Of a DNA stretch of 48,959 nucleotides, positions 1 to 8,028 are shown piece by piece; position 1 is the stretch's first letter, and each line of letters opens with the position of its first letter. The stretch is from Candidatus Methylumidiphilus alinenensis (GTDB taxonomy: Bacteria > Pseudomonadota > Gammaproteobacteria > Methylococcales > Methylococcaceae). The notes beneath the pieces are model-generated. The model ran no database searches. It saw nothing but the letters and a program-made list of their open reading frames with translations, and was not told the origin of the DNA. The position numbers and the translations under genes are program-made. The stretch spans positions 1 to 48,959 of the forward strand of contig QJPH01000332.1 of the NCBI GenBank assembly GCA_003242955.1, read 5' to 3'.

Positions 1-6
1 CGCAGT

Positions 7-198
7 ATGAAGCGAAACGAGTTCCTGCGCTGGTTAATACAAAACGGTTGCGTCTTGCATCGTCATGGCGGTCGCCACGATATTTATCTTAATCCGGCAA
101 ATGGCAAGAAACAACCTGTTCCAAGACATTCTGAAATCGACGACGACTTAGTAAAACATATTTCCAAGTTCCTGGGTTTGCCAGGGAAAACACATTAG
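7..198 (+). CDS. hicA: HicA-family mRNA interferase toxin
   Basis: This 63-residue protein matches the HicA fold, a double-stranded-RNA-binding-like toxin that cleaves mRNA. The family's catalytic histidine lies in the GGRHDIY segment (about residues 21-27), and the PRHSEI motif near residue 40 is also typical. A second copy at 48246-48434 is clearly related (MKR start, GG-x-H, PRHSEI). The ATG at 7 overlaps a TGA at 8-10 in another frame, as expected if a hicB antitoxin gene ends just outside the window. Only 8 nt separate this gene from sufC, so the toxin sits directly upstream of, and probably co-transcribed with, Fe-S assembly genes. The antitoxin itself is not visible here. Confidence 0.85.
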   Translation: MKRNEFLRWLIQNGCVLHRHGGRHDIYLNPANGKKQPVPRHSEIDDDLVKHISKFLGLPGKTH

Positions 199-206
199 GT
201 GAATCC

Positions 207-965
207 ATGCTAAAAATCGAAAACCTCCACGTCCGCGTAGAAGACAAACCCATCCTGAAAGGCATCAGCCTGCACATCAAACCCGGTGAGGTCCATGCCA
301 TCATGGGGCCGAACGGGTCGGGCAAAAGCACCTTGTCGCATGTGCTGGCGGGCCGCGAAGGCTATGAAGTCACTGCCGGAACCGTCACTTATCAAGGCAA
401 AAACCTACTGGAAATGCCACCGGAAGAGAGAGCTAGGGAAGGCGTGTTTCTGGCGTTTCAATACCCGGTGGAAATTCCCGGTGTCAGTAACGTGTATTTG
501 CTGAAAGCAGCTTTGAATGCCGTGCGCAAGCATAGGGGGCTACCTGAATTGGATGCCTTTGACTTCCTGCAAATGATCAAGGCCAAAACCAAGTTAGTCG
601 ATATGGACGAGAAATTCCTCTATCGTGCCGTCAACGAAGGTTTTTCCGGCGGGGAGAAGAAACGCAACGAGATTCTGCAAATGGCGGTTTTGGAGCCGAG
701 TTTGTGCATCCTGGATGAAACCGATTCGGGGCTGGACATTGATGCCTTGAAGATCGTCTCCGACGGGGTCAACTCGCTACGTTCGGCAGACCGATCTTTC
801 ATCTTGGTCACCCATTACCAACGCTTGCTGGATTACATCAAACCGGATCAGGTCCATGTGTTGGCCCAAGGCCGCATCGTCAAAACCGGCGATGCCAGCT
901 TGGCGCTGGAACTGGAAGAACGAGGCTATGGTTGGATAGACCAGACTGTGGGTGTGGCGGCATGA
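207..965 (+). CDS. sufC: Fe-S cluster assembly ATPase SufC
   Basis: SufC is the cytosolic ABC-type ATPase of the SufBC2D scaffold that assembles Fe-S clusters. The 252-residue length is typical. Walker A is GPNGSGKST (about residues 34-42), the signature is FSGGEKKR (about 146-153), and Walker B is [12 protein letters not shown] (about 166-177). The stop overlaps the sufD start as ATGA, indicating translational coupling. The gene heads sufC-sufD-sufS-sufU. SufB, normally immediately upstream, is not in the window; the visible upstream neighbour is a hicA toxin. Confidence 0.97.
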   Translation: MLKIENLHVRVEDKPILKGISLHIKPGEVHAIMGPNGSGKSTLSHVLAGREGYEVTAGTVTYQGKNLLEMPPEERAREGVFLAFQYPVEIPGVSNVYLLKAALNAVRKHRGLPELDAFDFLQMIKAKTKLVDMDEKFLYRAVNEGFSGGEKKRNEILQMAVLEPSLCILDETDSGLDIDALKIVSDGVNSLRSADRSFILVTHYQRLLDYIKPDQVHVLAQGRIVKTGDASLALELEERGYGWIDQTVGVAA

Positions 966-2278
966 GCGCAATAGATTATATTGATCGTTACCAATCACTG
1001 GCAGATTCTCTCCCCGGTCAAAATCTGCCTTGGCTCAATACGCTGCGCCAACTGGCCTTAGGCAGCTTTGCGGCGAGTGGTTTTCCTTCCCCCCGCGAGG
1101 AGGAGTGGAAATACACCAATGTCACCGCACTAGAAAAGAAACTGTTTGTGCCGTCAAGTCTTCCTACTCAAGCAGCCATTGACAAGGCTAGCCTGGAAAT
1201 TCACAAACTGGCGGATACTTGGTCATTGGTCTTGGTAGATGGGCATTTTGAACCTTTGCTATCGGATTTTATCGACTTGCCTGAACAAGTCACTGCCACG
1301 GGACTATCGGCAGCGTTGAAAAACCATCCAGACAGGGTAAAGGCTTTGCTGGGGAAGGCATTGGCCAAGGAATCCCATGGTTTTCTCGCGTTCAATACGG
1401 CGTATTTCAGCGACGGGGCATTTATTGACATCCCCTCCGGCGTCATTTTGGATAAGCCAATACAAATTCTGCATGTGTCCACCTGCAACGAGGCTTTGGC
1501 AAATACCCGCAGCCTAGTTGCCTTAGCGGCCAACGCCGAAGCCAAACTCATCGAAACCTTTGTAGGTTTGCCGGGTATTAGTTATCTGACAGCGGCAGTG
1601 ACCGAAATCCACTTGGGCGAAAATGCAGGCTTAGGTCATTACAAGTTGCAAGTGGAGACGGACAAGGCATATCACTTCGGCGGTGTCTATGTGAAGCAGC
1701 AAAAGTCCTCCCGCTTCAATCAACATAACCTGTCATTTGGCGGCTTGTTGGCGCGGAACGAGATTCACGCGGAATTGGCGACTGCCGCCGAATGCGAAAT
1801 GAACGGCCTGTTTCTCGCCAAAGGCCGCCAACATGTTGATAACCATACGCTGATCCATCATACCGAACCGTATGGAACCAGCCGCGAAACTTACAGGGGA
1901 GTGCTTGCCGACCGTGCGAAAGGTGTGTTCCAAGGCCGCATTGTTGTCCACCCCCAGGCGCAGAAGACTAGCGCGGAGATGGACAACCGTAACCTGTTGT
2001 TGTCCGATGATGCTGAAATTGATGCCAAACCGCAACTGGAAATTCTTGCCGACGATGTCAAATGCTCCCATGGGGTGGCAATCGGACAGCTTGATGCAGA
2101 ATCGGTGTTTTATCTGGTGTCACGCGGCATCGACCGGGAAACCGCCAAAAACATGCTGACATTCGCGTTCGCTAATGAAATGGTGGAAAAGGTGGGCTTG
2201 GAATCATTGCATGGCAGGGTACTAGAACATTTATTGAATTTATTCCCCCAGACCGGCATTCGGAGGGATTGGTTATGA
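962..2278 (+). CDS. sufD: Fe-S cluster assembly protein SufD
   Basis: SufD is the scaffold partner that forms SufBC2D with SufB and SufC and helps iron enter the cluster. The protein is 438 residues and has the right-handed beta-helix core with the conserved C-terminal segment ([12 protein letters not shown], then YLVSRGI) found in SufB/SufD. The start is ATG at 962, giving an ATGA overlap with the sufC stop; an in-frame upstream start at 932 would lie inside sufC and is less likely. The stop again overlaps the sufS start. It is the second gene of the visible suf operon. Confidence 0.95.
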   Translation: MSAIDYIDRYQSLADSLPGQNLPWLNTLRQLALGSFAASGFPSPREEEWKYTNVTALEKKLFVPSSLPTQAAIDKASLEIHKLADTWSLVLVDGHFEPLLSDFIDLPEQVTATGLSAALKNHPDRVKALLGKALAKESHGFLAFNTAYFSDGAFIDIPSGVILDKPIQILHVSTCNEALANTRSLVALAANAEAKLIETFVGLPGISYLTAAVTEIHLGENAGLGHYKLQVETDKAYHFGGVYVKQQKSSRFNQHNLSFGGLLARNEIHAELATAAECEMNGLFLAKGRQHVDNHTLIHHTEPYGTSRETYRGVLADRAKGVFQGRIVVHPQAQKTSAEMDNRNLLLSDDAEIDAKPQLEILADDVKCSHGVAIGQLDAESVFYLVSRGIDRETAKNMLTFAFANEMVEKVGLESLHGRVLEHLLNLFPQTGIRRDWL

Positions 2279-3495
2279 GTTTTGATGTCGCCAAAATTCG
2301 CCAAGATTTCCCCATCCTCAATGAAACCATCCATGGCAGACCACTAGTTTACTTGGATAACGCAGCATCAACCCAAAAGCCAAAAGCTGTCCTAGATACT
2401 TTGCGCCATGTCTATGAACACGATTACGCTAATGTGCATAGGGGGGTCCACACCCTGAGCCAACGGGCCACCGACTTGTTTGAGGGTGCGCGGGAAAAAG
2501 TCAGAACTTTTATCAATGCCCGCAAAATTGAAGAAATCATTTTTGTTCGAGGGACGACTGAAGCCATTAACTTGGTGGCGCAATCTTATGGTCGTTCCAA
2601 GTTGCAAGCCGGTGATGAAATTCTTATCACCACCATGGAGCATCACTCTAACATTGTGCCTTGGCAGATCGTCTGCCAGCAGACCGGCGCGGTGCTGAAA
2701 GTCGCGCCGATCAACTTGGCTGGGGAAGTCCTCATGGAAGAATTTGAGGGTTTGTTGAATGAGCGGACCAAATTGGTGTCCGTGGTCCATATGTCTAATG
2801 CCTTAGGCACCATCAATCCGGTGCAGCGCATCGTCGAACTGGCCCACGCGAGAGGCATACCGGTCATGCTGGACGGTGCCCAGGCGATTCCGCACATGAT
2901 TGTCGATGTGCAAGCCTTGGATTGCGATTTCTACGCCTTTTCCGGGCATAAACTATGTGGGCCAACAGGCATCGGTGTGCTGTACGGCAAGGAGGCGTTA
3001 CTGAAAGCCATGCCGCCATGGCAGGGCGGCGGCGACATGATTCGCATGGTGACCTTTGCCAAGACCGAGTACAACACCTTGCCTTACAAGTTCGAGGCCG
3101 GCACTCCGGCAATTGCTGAAACGATAGGCTTGGGTGCTGCGGTGGATTATCTGCAAGCCATCGGCATGGACAATATCGCCGCCTACGAACAGCAGTTGTT
3201 GCACTATGCGACGCAAAAGGCTCTGGAAATTCCGACCTTGAAAATCATTGGCACAGCCAGTGACAAAGGCGCAATACTGGGCTTTACCTTGCACCATATC
3301 CATCCCCACGATATAGGCACTCTGTTGGACCAGTTGGGCGTCGCTGTGCGGGCAGGGCATCACTGCGCAATGCCAGTGATGGACTTTTTCGGAGTGCCCG
3401 CCACGGCGCGAGCCTCATTCTCGTTTTACAACACCCATGAGGAAGTCGATGTGTTGATCGACGGAATCAAACAGCTTATTGAGGTATTCGGCTGA
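2275..3495 (+). CDS. sufS: Cysteine desulfurase SufS
   Basis: SufS is a PLP enzyme that turns L-cysteine into L-alanine and a protein persulfide that feeds Fe-S assembly. With the ATG at 2275 it has 406 residues. The PLP lysine is K226 (SGHKLCGP), the cofactor-binding aspartate is D200 (MLDGAQ) and the persulfide cysteine is C364 (GHHCAMP), the same numbers as E. coli SufS. A GGAGG lies 8 nt before this ATG, which overlaps the sufD stop (ATGA); the TTG at 2269 is less likely. The sulfur acceptor here should be SufU, the next gene, because no sufE is present. Confidence 0.97.
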   Translation: MSFDVAKIRQDFPILNETIHGRPLVYLDNAASTQKPKAVLDTLRHVYEHDYANVHRGVHTLSQRATDLFEGAREKVRTFINARKIEEIIFVRGTTEAINLVAQSYGRSKLQAGDEILITTMEHHSNIVPWQIVCQQTGAVLKVAPINLAGEVLMEEFEGLLNERTKLVSVVHMSNALGTINPVQRIVELAHARGIPVMLDGAQAIPHMIVDVQALDCDFYAFSGHKLCGPTGIGVLYGKEALLKAMPPWQGGGDMIRMVTFAKTEYNTLPYKFEAGTPAIAETIGLGAAVDYLQAIGMDNIAAYEQQLLHYATQKALEIPTLKIIGTASDKGAILGFTLHHIHPHDIGTLLDQLGVAVRAGHHCAMPVMDFFGVPATARASFSFYNTHEEVDVLIDGIKQLIEVFG

Positions 3496-3947
3496 TGTTC
3501 GATGAAATCCGCGATCTGTATCAGGAAGTGGTTTTTGACCACAACCGCAATCCCCGCAACTTCCGTGTAATGGAGGATGCCACCCGCAAAATCGACGGCT
3601 TCAATCCCTTGTGCGGCGACCGTATAACTTTATATGTTAAAGTCAAAGATAATGTGATTGAGGATGTTAGTTTTCAAGGTTCAGGCTGTGCGATTTCGAC
3701 AGCATCGGCCTCGTTAATGACGGAAATAGTGAGAGGCCACACGGAGGAAGAAACTCACGGTTTGTTTGAATTGTTTCACAATATAGTCACTGGCGAAGAC
3801 CAGAGGACTAATTTTGACGAACTGGGTAAATTGGCGGTATTGGCCGGTGTTCGGGCTTACCCTGCACGGGTCAAGTGCGCGACCTTGGCTTGGCATTCGT
3901 TGGAGGCGGCGTTGAAGGAAGAGGCGGAGACGGTTTCGACGGAATAG
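3495..3947 (+). CDS. sufU: SufU-type iron-sulfur assembly/sulfurtransferase protein
   Basis: SufU accepts the persulfide from SufS in SUF systems that lack SufE. The 150-residue protein has the three cysteines of the family, C40 (NPLCGDR), C65 (GSGCAIS) and C128 (RVKCATL). It also has the insertion between the second and third cysteines (about residues 88-108) that separates SufU from IscU. The start overlaps the sufS stop (TGATG). Its TAG at 3945-3947 is followed after 2 nt by the left end of the 3.1 kb insertion, so transcription into the Rieske gene may now be interrupted. Confidence 0.93.
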   Translation: MFDEIRDLYQEVVFDHNRNPRNFRVMEDATRKIDGFNPLCGDRITLYVKVKDNVIEDVSFQGSGCAISTASASLMTEIVRGHTEEETHGLFELFHNIVTGEDQRTNFDELGKLAVLAGVRAYPARVKCATLAWHSLEAALKEEAETVSTE

Positions 3948-4040
3948 CCTACAGCGTTTTCAACCTCAAATAGGCACTTGAAGAATTTCATGCTATTGCT
4001 AGCATCTTTGTTGAATCAATGCCTTGCCATGTACCCAGTA

Positions 4041-4190
4041 TACAGCGTTTTTAATGTCGATTGATTACTTTGTTTATCTTTGGCGGCAAGGGGTTGCCGC
4101 CCTACGACCCTTGTTACGCAGTAGGTCGGCAACCCTTTGCCGACATGGATGTACATTAAGTAAGTAACTGAGATATAGAAAACGCTGTAA
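4041..4190. repeat. 150-bp MITE with TACAGCG terminal inverted repeats
   Basis: The left end reads TACAGCGTTTTTAATGTC; the right end, reversed, reads TACAGCGTTTTCTATATC. TA is present at both ends. Inside are two 20-bp palindromes, at 4082-4101 (GGCGGCAAGGGGTTGCCGCC) and 4125-4144 (GTCGGCAACCCTTTGCCGAC). The second half, from about 4085 to 4165, recurs at 30901-30972. There is no coding capacity. Confidence 0.75.
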
Positions 4191-4237
4191 AATGAGGCAT
4201 CATTTTCCTACGCAATGGACGTATTATGAAGTTGCTG

Positions 4238-4325
4238 TAGCCCGCGTGGAGCCGCGCTGCGGCGCAATCCGGGTGAACTGAGTCACAAGACCCGGATTAC
4301 GCCTAGAAAGGCTCCATCCGGGCTA
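4238..4325. repeat. REP-like palindrome (TAGCCCG...CGGGCTA)
   Basis: The arms begin TAGCCCGcGTGGAGCC and end GGCTCCATCCGGGCTA, with GCGCAATCCGGGT and ACCCGGATTACGC inside. The same family forms a more perfect copy at 18055-18140 after the DUF455 gene. Confidence 0.7.
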
Positions 4326-4428
4326 CTTCTGTTCAAGGCATATGTGCCGTTCCCACAGAAAAGTGGGCAACCAAGAACCCTTGCAGACCGACTCGGTTAT
4401 GAAAACCGATCCGCCCCGCCGCCCAGAT

Positions 4429-4498
4429 GGTGGGCTACGGTGCACGGAAAGTGACGAGATAGAGTCAAGATTATCGGTGTGTGCGCCTAGCCCACCCT
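4429..4498. repeat. Inverted repeat GGTGGGCTAC...GTAGCCCACC type
   Basis: The left arm GGTGGGCTACGGTGC and the right arm GCGCCTAGCCCACCCT flank about 45 bp. A second copy with the same arms lies at 37459-37526 next to ccmC. The flanking GACTCGGTTATGAAAACCG (4389 onward) resembles half of the hairpin at 41526-41558. Confidence 0.65.
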
Positions 4499-4500
4499 AT

Positions 4501-4652
4501 GGCTCACTGCCATTAAGTTAAGAAAAAGTGCGTCGTTCCGGCAGGGATCGCCGGAACCTAGGCTCCATGGATGGTATAGATTGTTTGCATCCCTGCAATC
4601 TGGATTCCGGCGGTCCATGCCGGAATGACGGCATAACTTAATGGCAGTGACC
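4501..4652. repeat. 150-bp palindromic element, CCGTCATTCCGGCAGGGAT family
   Basis: The outer arms are CACTGCCATTAAGTTA (4505-4520) and TAACTTAATGGCAGTG (4634-4649). Inside lies CGTCGTTCCGGCAGGGAT facing CCATGCCGGAATGACGG. Related copies occur at 14250-14352, 26667-26938, within 36615-36886 and near 43900-44020. Confidence 0.75.
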
Positions 4653-4735
4653 CTACGGCTCCATTCCCAATCTGGAACTTGGTAACGAGCAAAATCGCGG
4701 TAAAATGCACAAGTGCCTGTGCTAAAGCTTTGCTC

Positions 4736-4855
4736 TACGTTGCGTCGTTGCGCCTTTGCGTGAGGCAAAAAAGTTTTTGTGCAAGGGAATGATTAAGGTA
4801 GCATTGCGAGGGAAGCAAAAGAAGGTCTCACGCAAAGGTACAAAGACGCAACGTA
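4736..4855. repeat. 120-bp palindromic element (ACGTTGCGTCGTTGCGCC family)
   Basis: The left arm at 4736-4764 (TACGTTGCGTCGTTGCGCCT...) pairs with the right arm at 4827-4855 (...AAGACGCAACGTA). Full or partial copies lie at 26467-26584, 34344-34440 and 43431-43459. Its right arm ends 40 bp upstream of the ATPase start. Confidence 0.8.
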
Positions 4856-4894
4856 AAAGAATGTTATGAAGTAGAATCTAAACCGGAGATAAAA

Positions 4895-6274
4895 ATGACA
4901 CAAGCTTACCGCTTGGAAGCGGTGCAACTGCAAGGAGTGGGTGTTTTCGACAATACCTTGATCCGGTTCAAACCGATAGCATCTGCCGAGCAGGATGAAA
5001 AACTAGCAGAAATTCATTTATTCACCGGTCCGAATGGGTGTGGGAAAAGTACGCTGCTGTATGCGTTGGCTGAGATTTTTGAAGAACCTCATTTTTCAGA
5101 TGGTCTAATTCAACATCGGTGGAGAAATTCTGAGAGCCGGGTAGATTTTAGTTTTGACAGCAAGGCAGGCGGATACGGAATATCTAGAACTGACTACAAT
5201 ACTCAGTTTGGTTCTTTAAGCTGGTGTCATGAAATGGACGACAAAATCACAGGACGAGTTTTTGCACATGGCTATTTTATCCCAACTATGAGTGTGCTAT
5301 TGACATACAAATTGGTTGCTTATAAATTTCCGTCAAATAACCCACATAGTCAAACAAAATTTTCCTTCGCCGCCTTCGCTTATTCCGGTCAGCGGACTCT
5401 GCGGAGTGAGCCTTTAACTGGTATTCAGGAAATTACGAACTCCCCTTTTGAAAATGCCCTTTCCTTTGACAATACCGCTAGGCCGAACGTTTTATTGCAG
5501 TGGATAGCTATTAATAGAACAAATTCCGCACTCGCCAACTTCGATAAGGATTTAAAAGCAGCGGTTGGCTATGATTTGGCATTAGCCCGAATAACAGATT
5601 TAATCCGTGACGTTTGCGACATGGAAGTTGAATTTAGATTGGAACGCTCACCTTTGGCGGTCACTGTGCGCGTCAATGGTGACAGCATCCAATTTGACGG
5701 CTTGCCCGACGGCCTAAAATCCATTATCAGTTGGGTGGCGGATTTATCCTTGCGCTTGGAAGCGATTCCTTGGGAAGTTGAACAAGATATATTTTCCCAG
5801 CCTATCATTTTATTTTTGGACGAGGTGGATATTCATCTACACCCCAAATGGCAACGGCGGATATTGCCCGCGATACAGAAACTTCTGCCCAATGCGCAAA
5901 TCTTTGTTTCCACCCACTCGCCGTTTGTGGTGGGTTCGGTGGAAAATGCCTGGGTGTATCGTTTGCCCGAACCCGGTATCAAAACCGATGGAGTCACAGA
6001 AATCGAGGGCATACCGTCCGGTGCAGGCAAAAGCTATCGCTTGATTTTGAATGAAATCTTTGATATTGACAAAGAATTCGACGTTGAAACCGAAGCTTTT
6101 TTTGACGAGTTTTATCAGGCTAGGGCGGTGTTCTTGAAAACCCCCAACAATGCTGACGAAGTGGTTAAAATAGCCGGGTTATTGGCGGCTCGTGGCGAGG
6201 AAGCCGCCGTGATTGTGACTAGGGAATTGCGCCAAATGAGCCGCGTGACAGGGGTTGAGGTCAGCCTTGCGTAA
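4895..6274 (+). CDS. AAA/SMC-like ATPase of a Septu-type (PtuA-like) defence pair
   Basis: This 459-residue protein has the RecF/OLD-like ABC ATPase layout of PtuA. Walker A is FTGPNGCGKST (about residues 43-53), followed by a long middle region. Walker B is ILFLDEVDIHLHP (about 305-317), and a switch histidine follows in STHSPF (about 338-343). The next gene is an HNH nuclease of the PtuB type and overlaps it. In Septu, the ATPase and nuclease form a complex that degrades nucleic acid on phage infection. The ATG has GGAG about 7 nt upstream. Function is inferred from domain architecture and pairing; retron- or other OLD-like ATPases are alternatives. It lies inside the composite element and is less GC-rich in its first half than the suf genes. 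Confidence 0.8.
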   Translation: MTQAYRLEAVQLQGVGVFDNTLIRFKPIASAEQDEKLAEIHLFTGPNGCGKSTLLYALAEIFEEPHFSDGLIQHRWRNSESRVDFSFDSKAGGYGISRTDYNTQFGSLSWCHEMDDKITGRVFAHGYFIPTMSVLLTYKLVAYKFPSNNPHSQTKFSFAAFAYSGQRTLRSEPLTGIQEITNSPFENALSFDNTARPNVLLQWIAINRTNSALANFDKDLKAAVGYDLALARITDLIRDVCDMEVEFRLERSPLAVTVRVNGDSIQFDGLPDGLKSIISWVADLSLRLEAIPWEVEQDIFSQPIILFLDEVDIHLHPKWQRRILPAIQKLLPNAQIFVSTHSPFVVGSVENAWVYRLPEPGIKTDGVTEIEGIPSGAGKSYRLILNEIFDIDKEFDVETEAFFDEFYQARAVFLKTPNNADEVVKIAGLLAARGEEAAVIVTRELRQMSRVTGVEVSLA

Positions 6275-6845
6275 ACTAACTAGACCAGCGACACCTGATT
6301 GCTTACAGTGTAATGCAGTTAAATGGGCGGACGATTACGTCAAAAGCCGAGCCAATAACCCGAAATTAAAGTTCAGTTGGCGAGACAATGTCTGTTATCA
6401 AGCCATACGAAGCGCACTCACCCGTATGACTCAACAGCATTGCGCATTTTGTGATGGCCCAATCGGATCAGAAAGTCGGAAGACCGTCGAACATTTCAGG
6501 CCGAAAAGCCAGTTTCCCGAGCTGGCCTTTGCCTGGGATAACCTATTTCCATGTTGTGACGTATGCCAATCTATCAAGCGGGAACAGTACGACGAAGCAC
6601 TATTAAAACCCGATGCACTGGACTATATATTTCATCATTATTTCACTGTGAATTACCACACAGGAGAAATAGAACCTTCACCCCATGCCGACGCAACAGC
6701 GCAGCATCGAGCCAAGATCACCCTTGGTTTGTATGGTTTGAATGCGCCCGAGCGAAAAACGATGCGCCTACGCGAGTGGCAGTTTTATTCATACGACCCC
6801 AACCAACACATTGATGATTTTAATTATCGCTATTTTTTAGAATAA
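6267..6845 (+). CDS. HNH endonuclease of a Septu-type (PtuB-like) pair
   Basis: The 192-residue protein carries a zinc-binding HNH module: CLQC near residue 12, CAFC near 58, EHFRPKS near 75-81, then NLFPCCDVC near 92-100 and a basic IKRE. This is the spacing of the PtuB / TIGR02646-like nucleases that follow AAA ATPases. It overlaps the ATPase gene by a few codons. No ATG is available; TTG at 6267 has GAGG 6 nt upstream and is preferred, while TTG at 6255 is an alternative adding 4 residues. It is expected to be the effector nuclease of the pair, active on DNA or tRNA (family knowledge; substrate here unknown). Confidence 0.8.
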   Translation: MRKLTRPATPDCLQCNAVKWADDYVKSRANNPKLKFSWRDNVCYQAIRSALTRMTQQHCAFCDGPIGSESRKTVEHFRPKSQFPELAFAWDNLFPCCDVCQSIKREQYDEALLKPDALDYIFHHYFTVNYHTGEIEPSPHADATAQHRAKITLGLYGLNAPERKTMRLREWQFYSYDPNQHIDDFNYRYFLE

Positions 6846-6860
6846 GTGATGTTGTAGCTG

Positions 6861-6992
6861 GTTCCCAAGCTCCTGCTCTCGCCGTTATACACAAGTAGAT
6901 CGAAGCCCGTCATTTCGGCATCCCTGCCGAAATGACGGATTTTCCGGCTTGCCCGGACTTGTGTATAACGATGAGAGCTAGAGCTTGGGAAC
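6861..6992. repeat. Nested palindrome (GTTCCCAAGC / TTATACACAAG type)
   Basis: The outer arms are GTTCCCAAGCTCCTGCTCTC and, on the right, GAGAGCTAGAGCTTGGGAAC. Inside these are CGTTATACACAAG facing CTTGTGTATAACG, and at the centre CGTCATTTCGGCATC facing CCGAAATGACGG. Three repeat types are nested in one another. A larger version is at 36615-36886 and a half copy at about 43900-44020. Confidence 0.75.
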
Positions 6993-7069
6993 GAGCAGAA
7001 CAAACAAGATTCATTAAGTAATGTGTGATATTGAAAACGCTGTAACTATTACGAGGTTGAAAACACTGT

Positions 7070-7390
7070 ATGAGCGACTGGATAGACGTAATTGCTGACT
7101 CGGCACTAGCCGAAGGGGAACATATTGTTGTGGATGTGGACGGCGTGGCTGCGGCGTTGTTCCGTCTTGACGGTTCGGTTTACGCCATTGAGGATGTCTG
7201 TACCCATGACGGGGCGGAAATCGCCAGCGGGCGACGGGAGGGCAGCGAAATCATTTGCCCCCGCCATGGTGCAAGGTTTTGCCTAAAGACAGGCAAAGTG
7301 CTAAGAGGCCCGGCCTATGAGAACCTCCCTTGCCTATCGGTGCGGGTGGCAAATGGTAAAATCCAAGTAAAAGACGAACGCTGGGATTAG
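7070..7390 (+). CDS. Rieske-type [2Fe-2S] ferredoxin
   Basis: This 106-residue soluble Rieske protein has both ligand boxes: CTHDGAEI (Cys and His, about residues 44-51) and CPRHGARF (about 65-72). It resembles ferredoxin components of aromatic ring oxygenases and NirD-like proteins. Such genes commonly close suf operons, so its substrate is probably part of Fe-S metabolism rather than ring hydroxylation (inference). The ATG shares its A with the terminal TA of the composite element; there is no clear ribosome-binding site upstream. Removing the element would place this ATG 3 nt after the sufU stop. The 3' end overlaps a convergent gene by 4 nt. Confidence 0.88.
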   Translation: MSDWIDVIADSALAEGEHIVVDVDGVAAALFRLDGSVYAIEDVCTHDGAEIASGRREGSEIICPRHGARFCLKTGKVLRGPAYENLPCLSVRVANGKIQVKDERWD

Positions 7391-7821
7391 AGCAGCATGA
7401 CCAAAATACCGACTAGAACCAAACTGCCAAACACATAGGCCAATTTGAGAAACAGGGTCAAAGTGGACCACCAGTCATGCATTTCTTTTTTCCTTTTTCT
7501 CCACCACTTGGGGAAGGCGGATTTCATGAGCAGATAGTGTTGATAGAGTTTGTACACCCCCCACACAACCAGCAGGGTGATAAGCAAAAACCCGGTCCAT
7601 GCGGAAGCCTTCTTCGATGCATCGTCCTCCATGCCTAGGATATCTTCAAACAGAAAGTCCAAGGTCTTGTGTACCCACTCAAGCGCCAGAACCCCCAATT
7701 CCTCGATAAAAGGCAGCATCAACTCACCGGCAAGAACCAAGCTAAACAGGATGACGATGATGAAAAGGATTTTTTTATTAATAGTTGTTCTCCCCACTAA
7801 TGCGTACGATGCGACTGCCAT
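7387..7821 (-). CDS. Hypothetical integral membrane protein
   Basis: The 144-residue protein is not recognised. It has three hydrophobic segments: ILFIIVILFSLVLAGELML near residues 18-36, FLLITLLVVWGVYKLY near 78-93, and a C-terminal YVFGSLVLVGILVML. A tryptophan- and lysine-rich loop (FPKWWRKRKKEMHDWW) lies before the last segment. It faces the Rieske gene tail to tail with a 4-nt overlap, and its 5' end faces the prfB promoter region. No functional assignment is made. Confidence 0.7.
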   Translation of the reverse strand: MAVASYALVGRTTINKKILFIIVILFSLVLAGELMLPFIEELGVLALEWVHKTLDFLFEDILGMEDDASKKASAWTGFLLITLLVVWGVYKLYQHYLLMKSAFPKWWRKRKKEMHDWWSTLTLFLKLAYVFGSLVLVGILVMLL

Positions 7822-8028
7822 CGAGAAACCGATTTGTTCTGCCGGGTAGCCATGGGCAGTCGCTTAAGATAATTTGAATGGCACTCAAAACGTATATTTA
7901 AACGCAACTTATTGCGGTTTGAAAGGCTGTTGTTAATTAAATTCGGCTTCCGTCTGCTGAGAGGAGTTTTCCGTCTCCCCATTCTACTGTATGCTTAAAA
8001 GCTTTTTTACCGCAATAATCTTACGACT

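Larger units (their letters stand above)
3950..7070. mobile_element. Composite MITE-like element carrying a Septu-like defence pair
   Basis: The left end (3950-3967) and the reverse complement of the right end (7070-7053) are both TACAGyGTTTTCAACCTC, matching at 17 of 18 bases. Both begin with TA. The ACCTC variant was seen only at these two ends, which argues that they are a pair. If the DNA between is removed and one TA kept, sufU and the Rieske gene are separated by 3 nt, as expected for an intact operon. Inside are an ATPase gene, an HNH nuclease gene, a complete smaller element (4041-4190), another terminal repeat (ending at 7043) and several palindromes. No transposase is visible, so movement would need one in trans. 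The TA target suggests an IS630/Tc1-type enzyme (inference). Confidence 0.65.

Noticed and set aside
4487-4768. 93-codon minus-strand ORF upstream of the first ATPase
   Set aside because: It spans two inverted-repeat elements and has no protein-like features.
3948-4894. Possible CRISPR array because of many short repeats
   Set aside because: The units are palindromes of different families, not regularly spaced direct repeats, and no cas genes are near.
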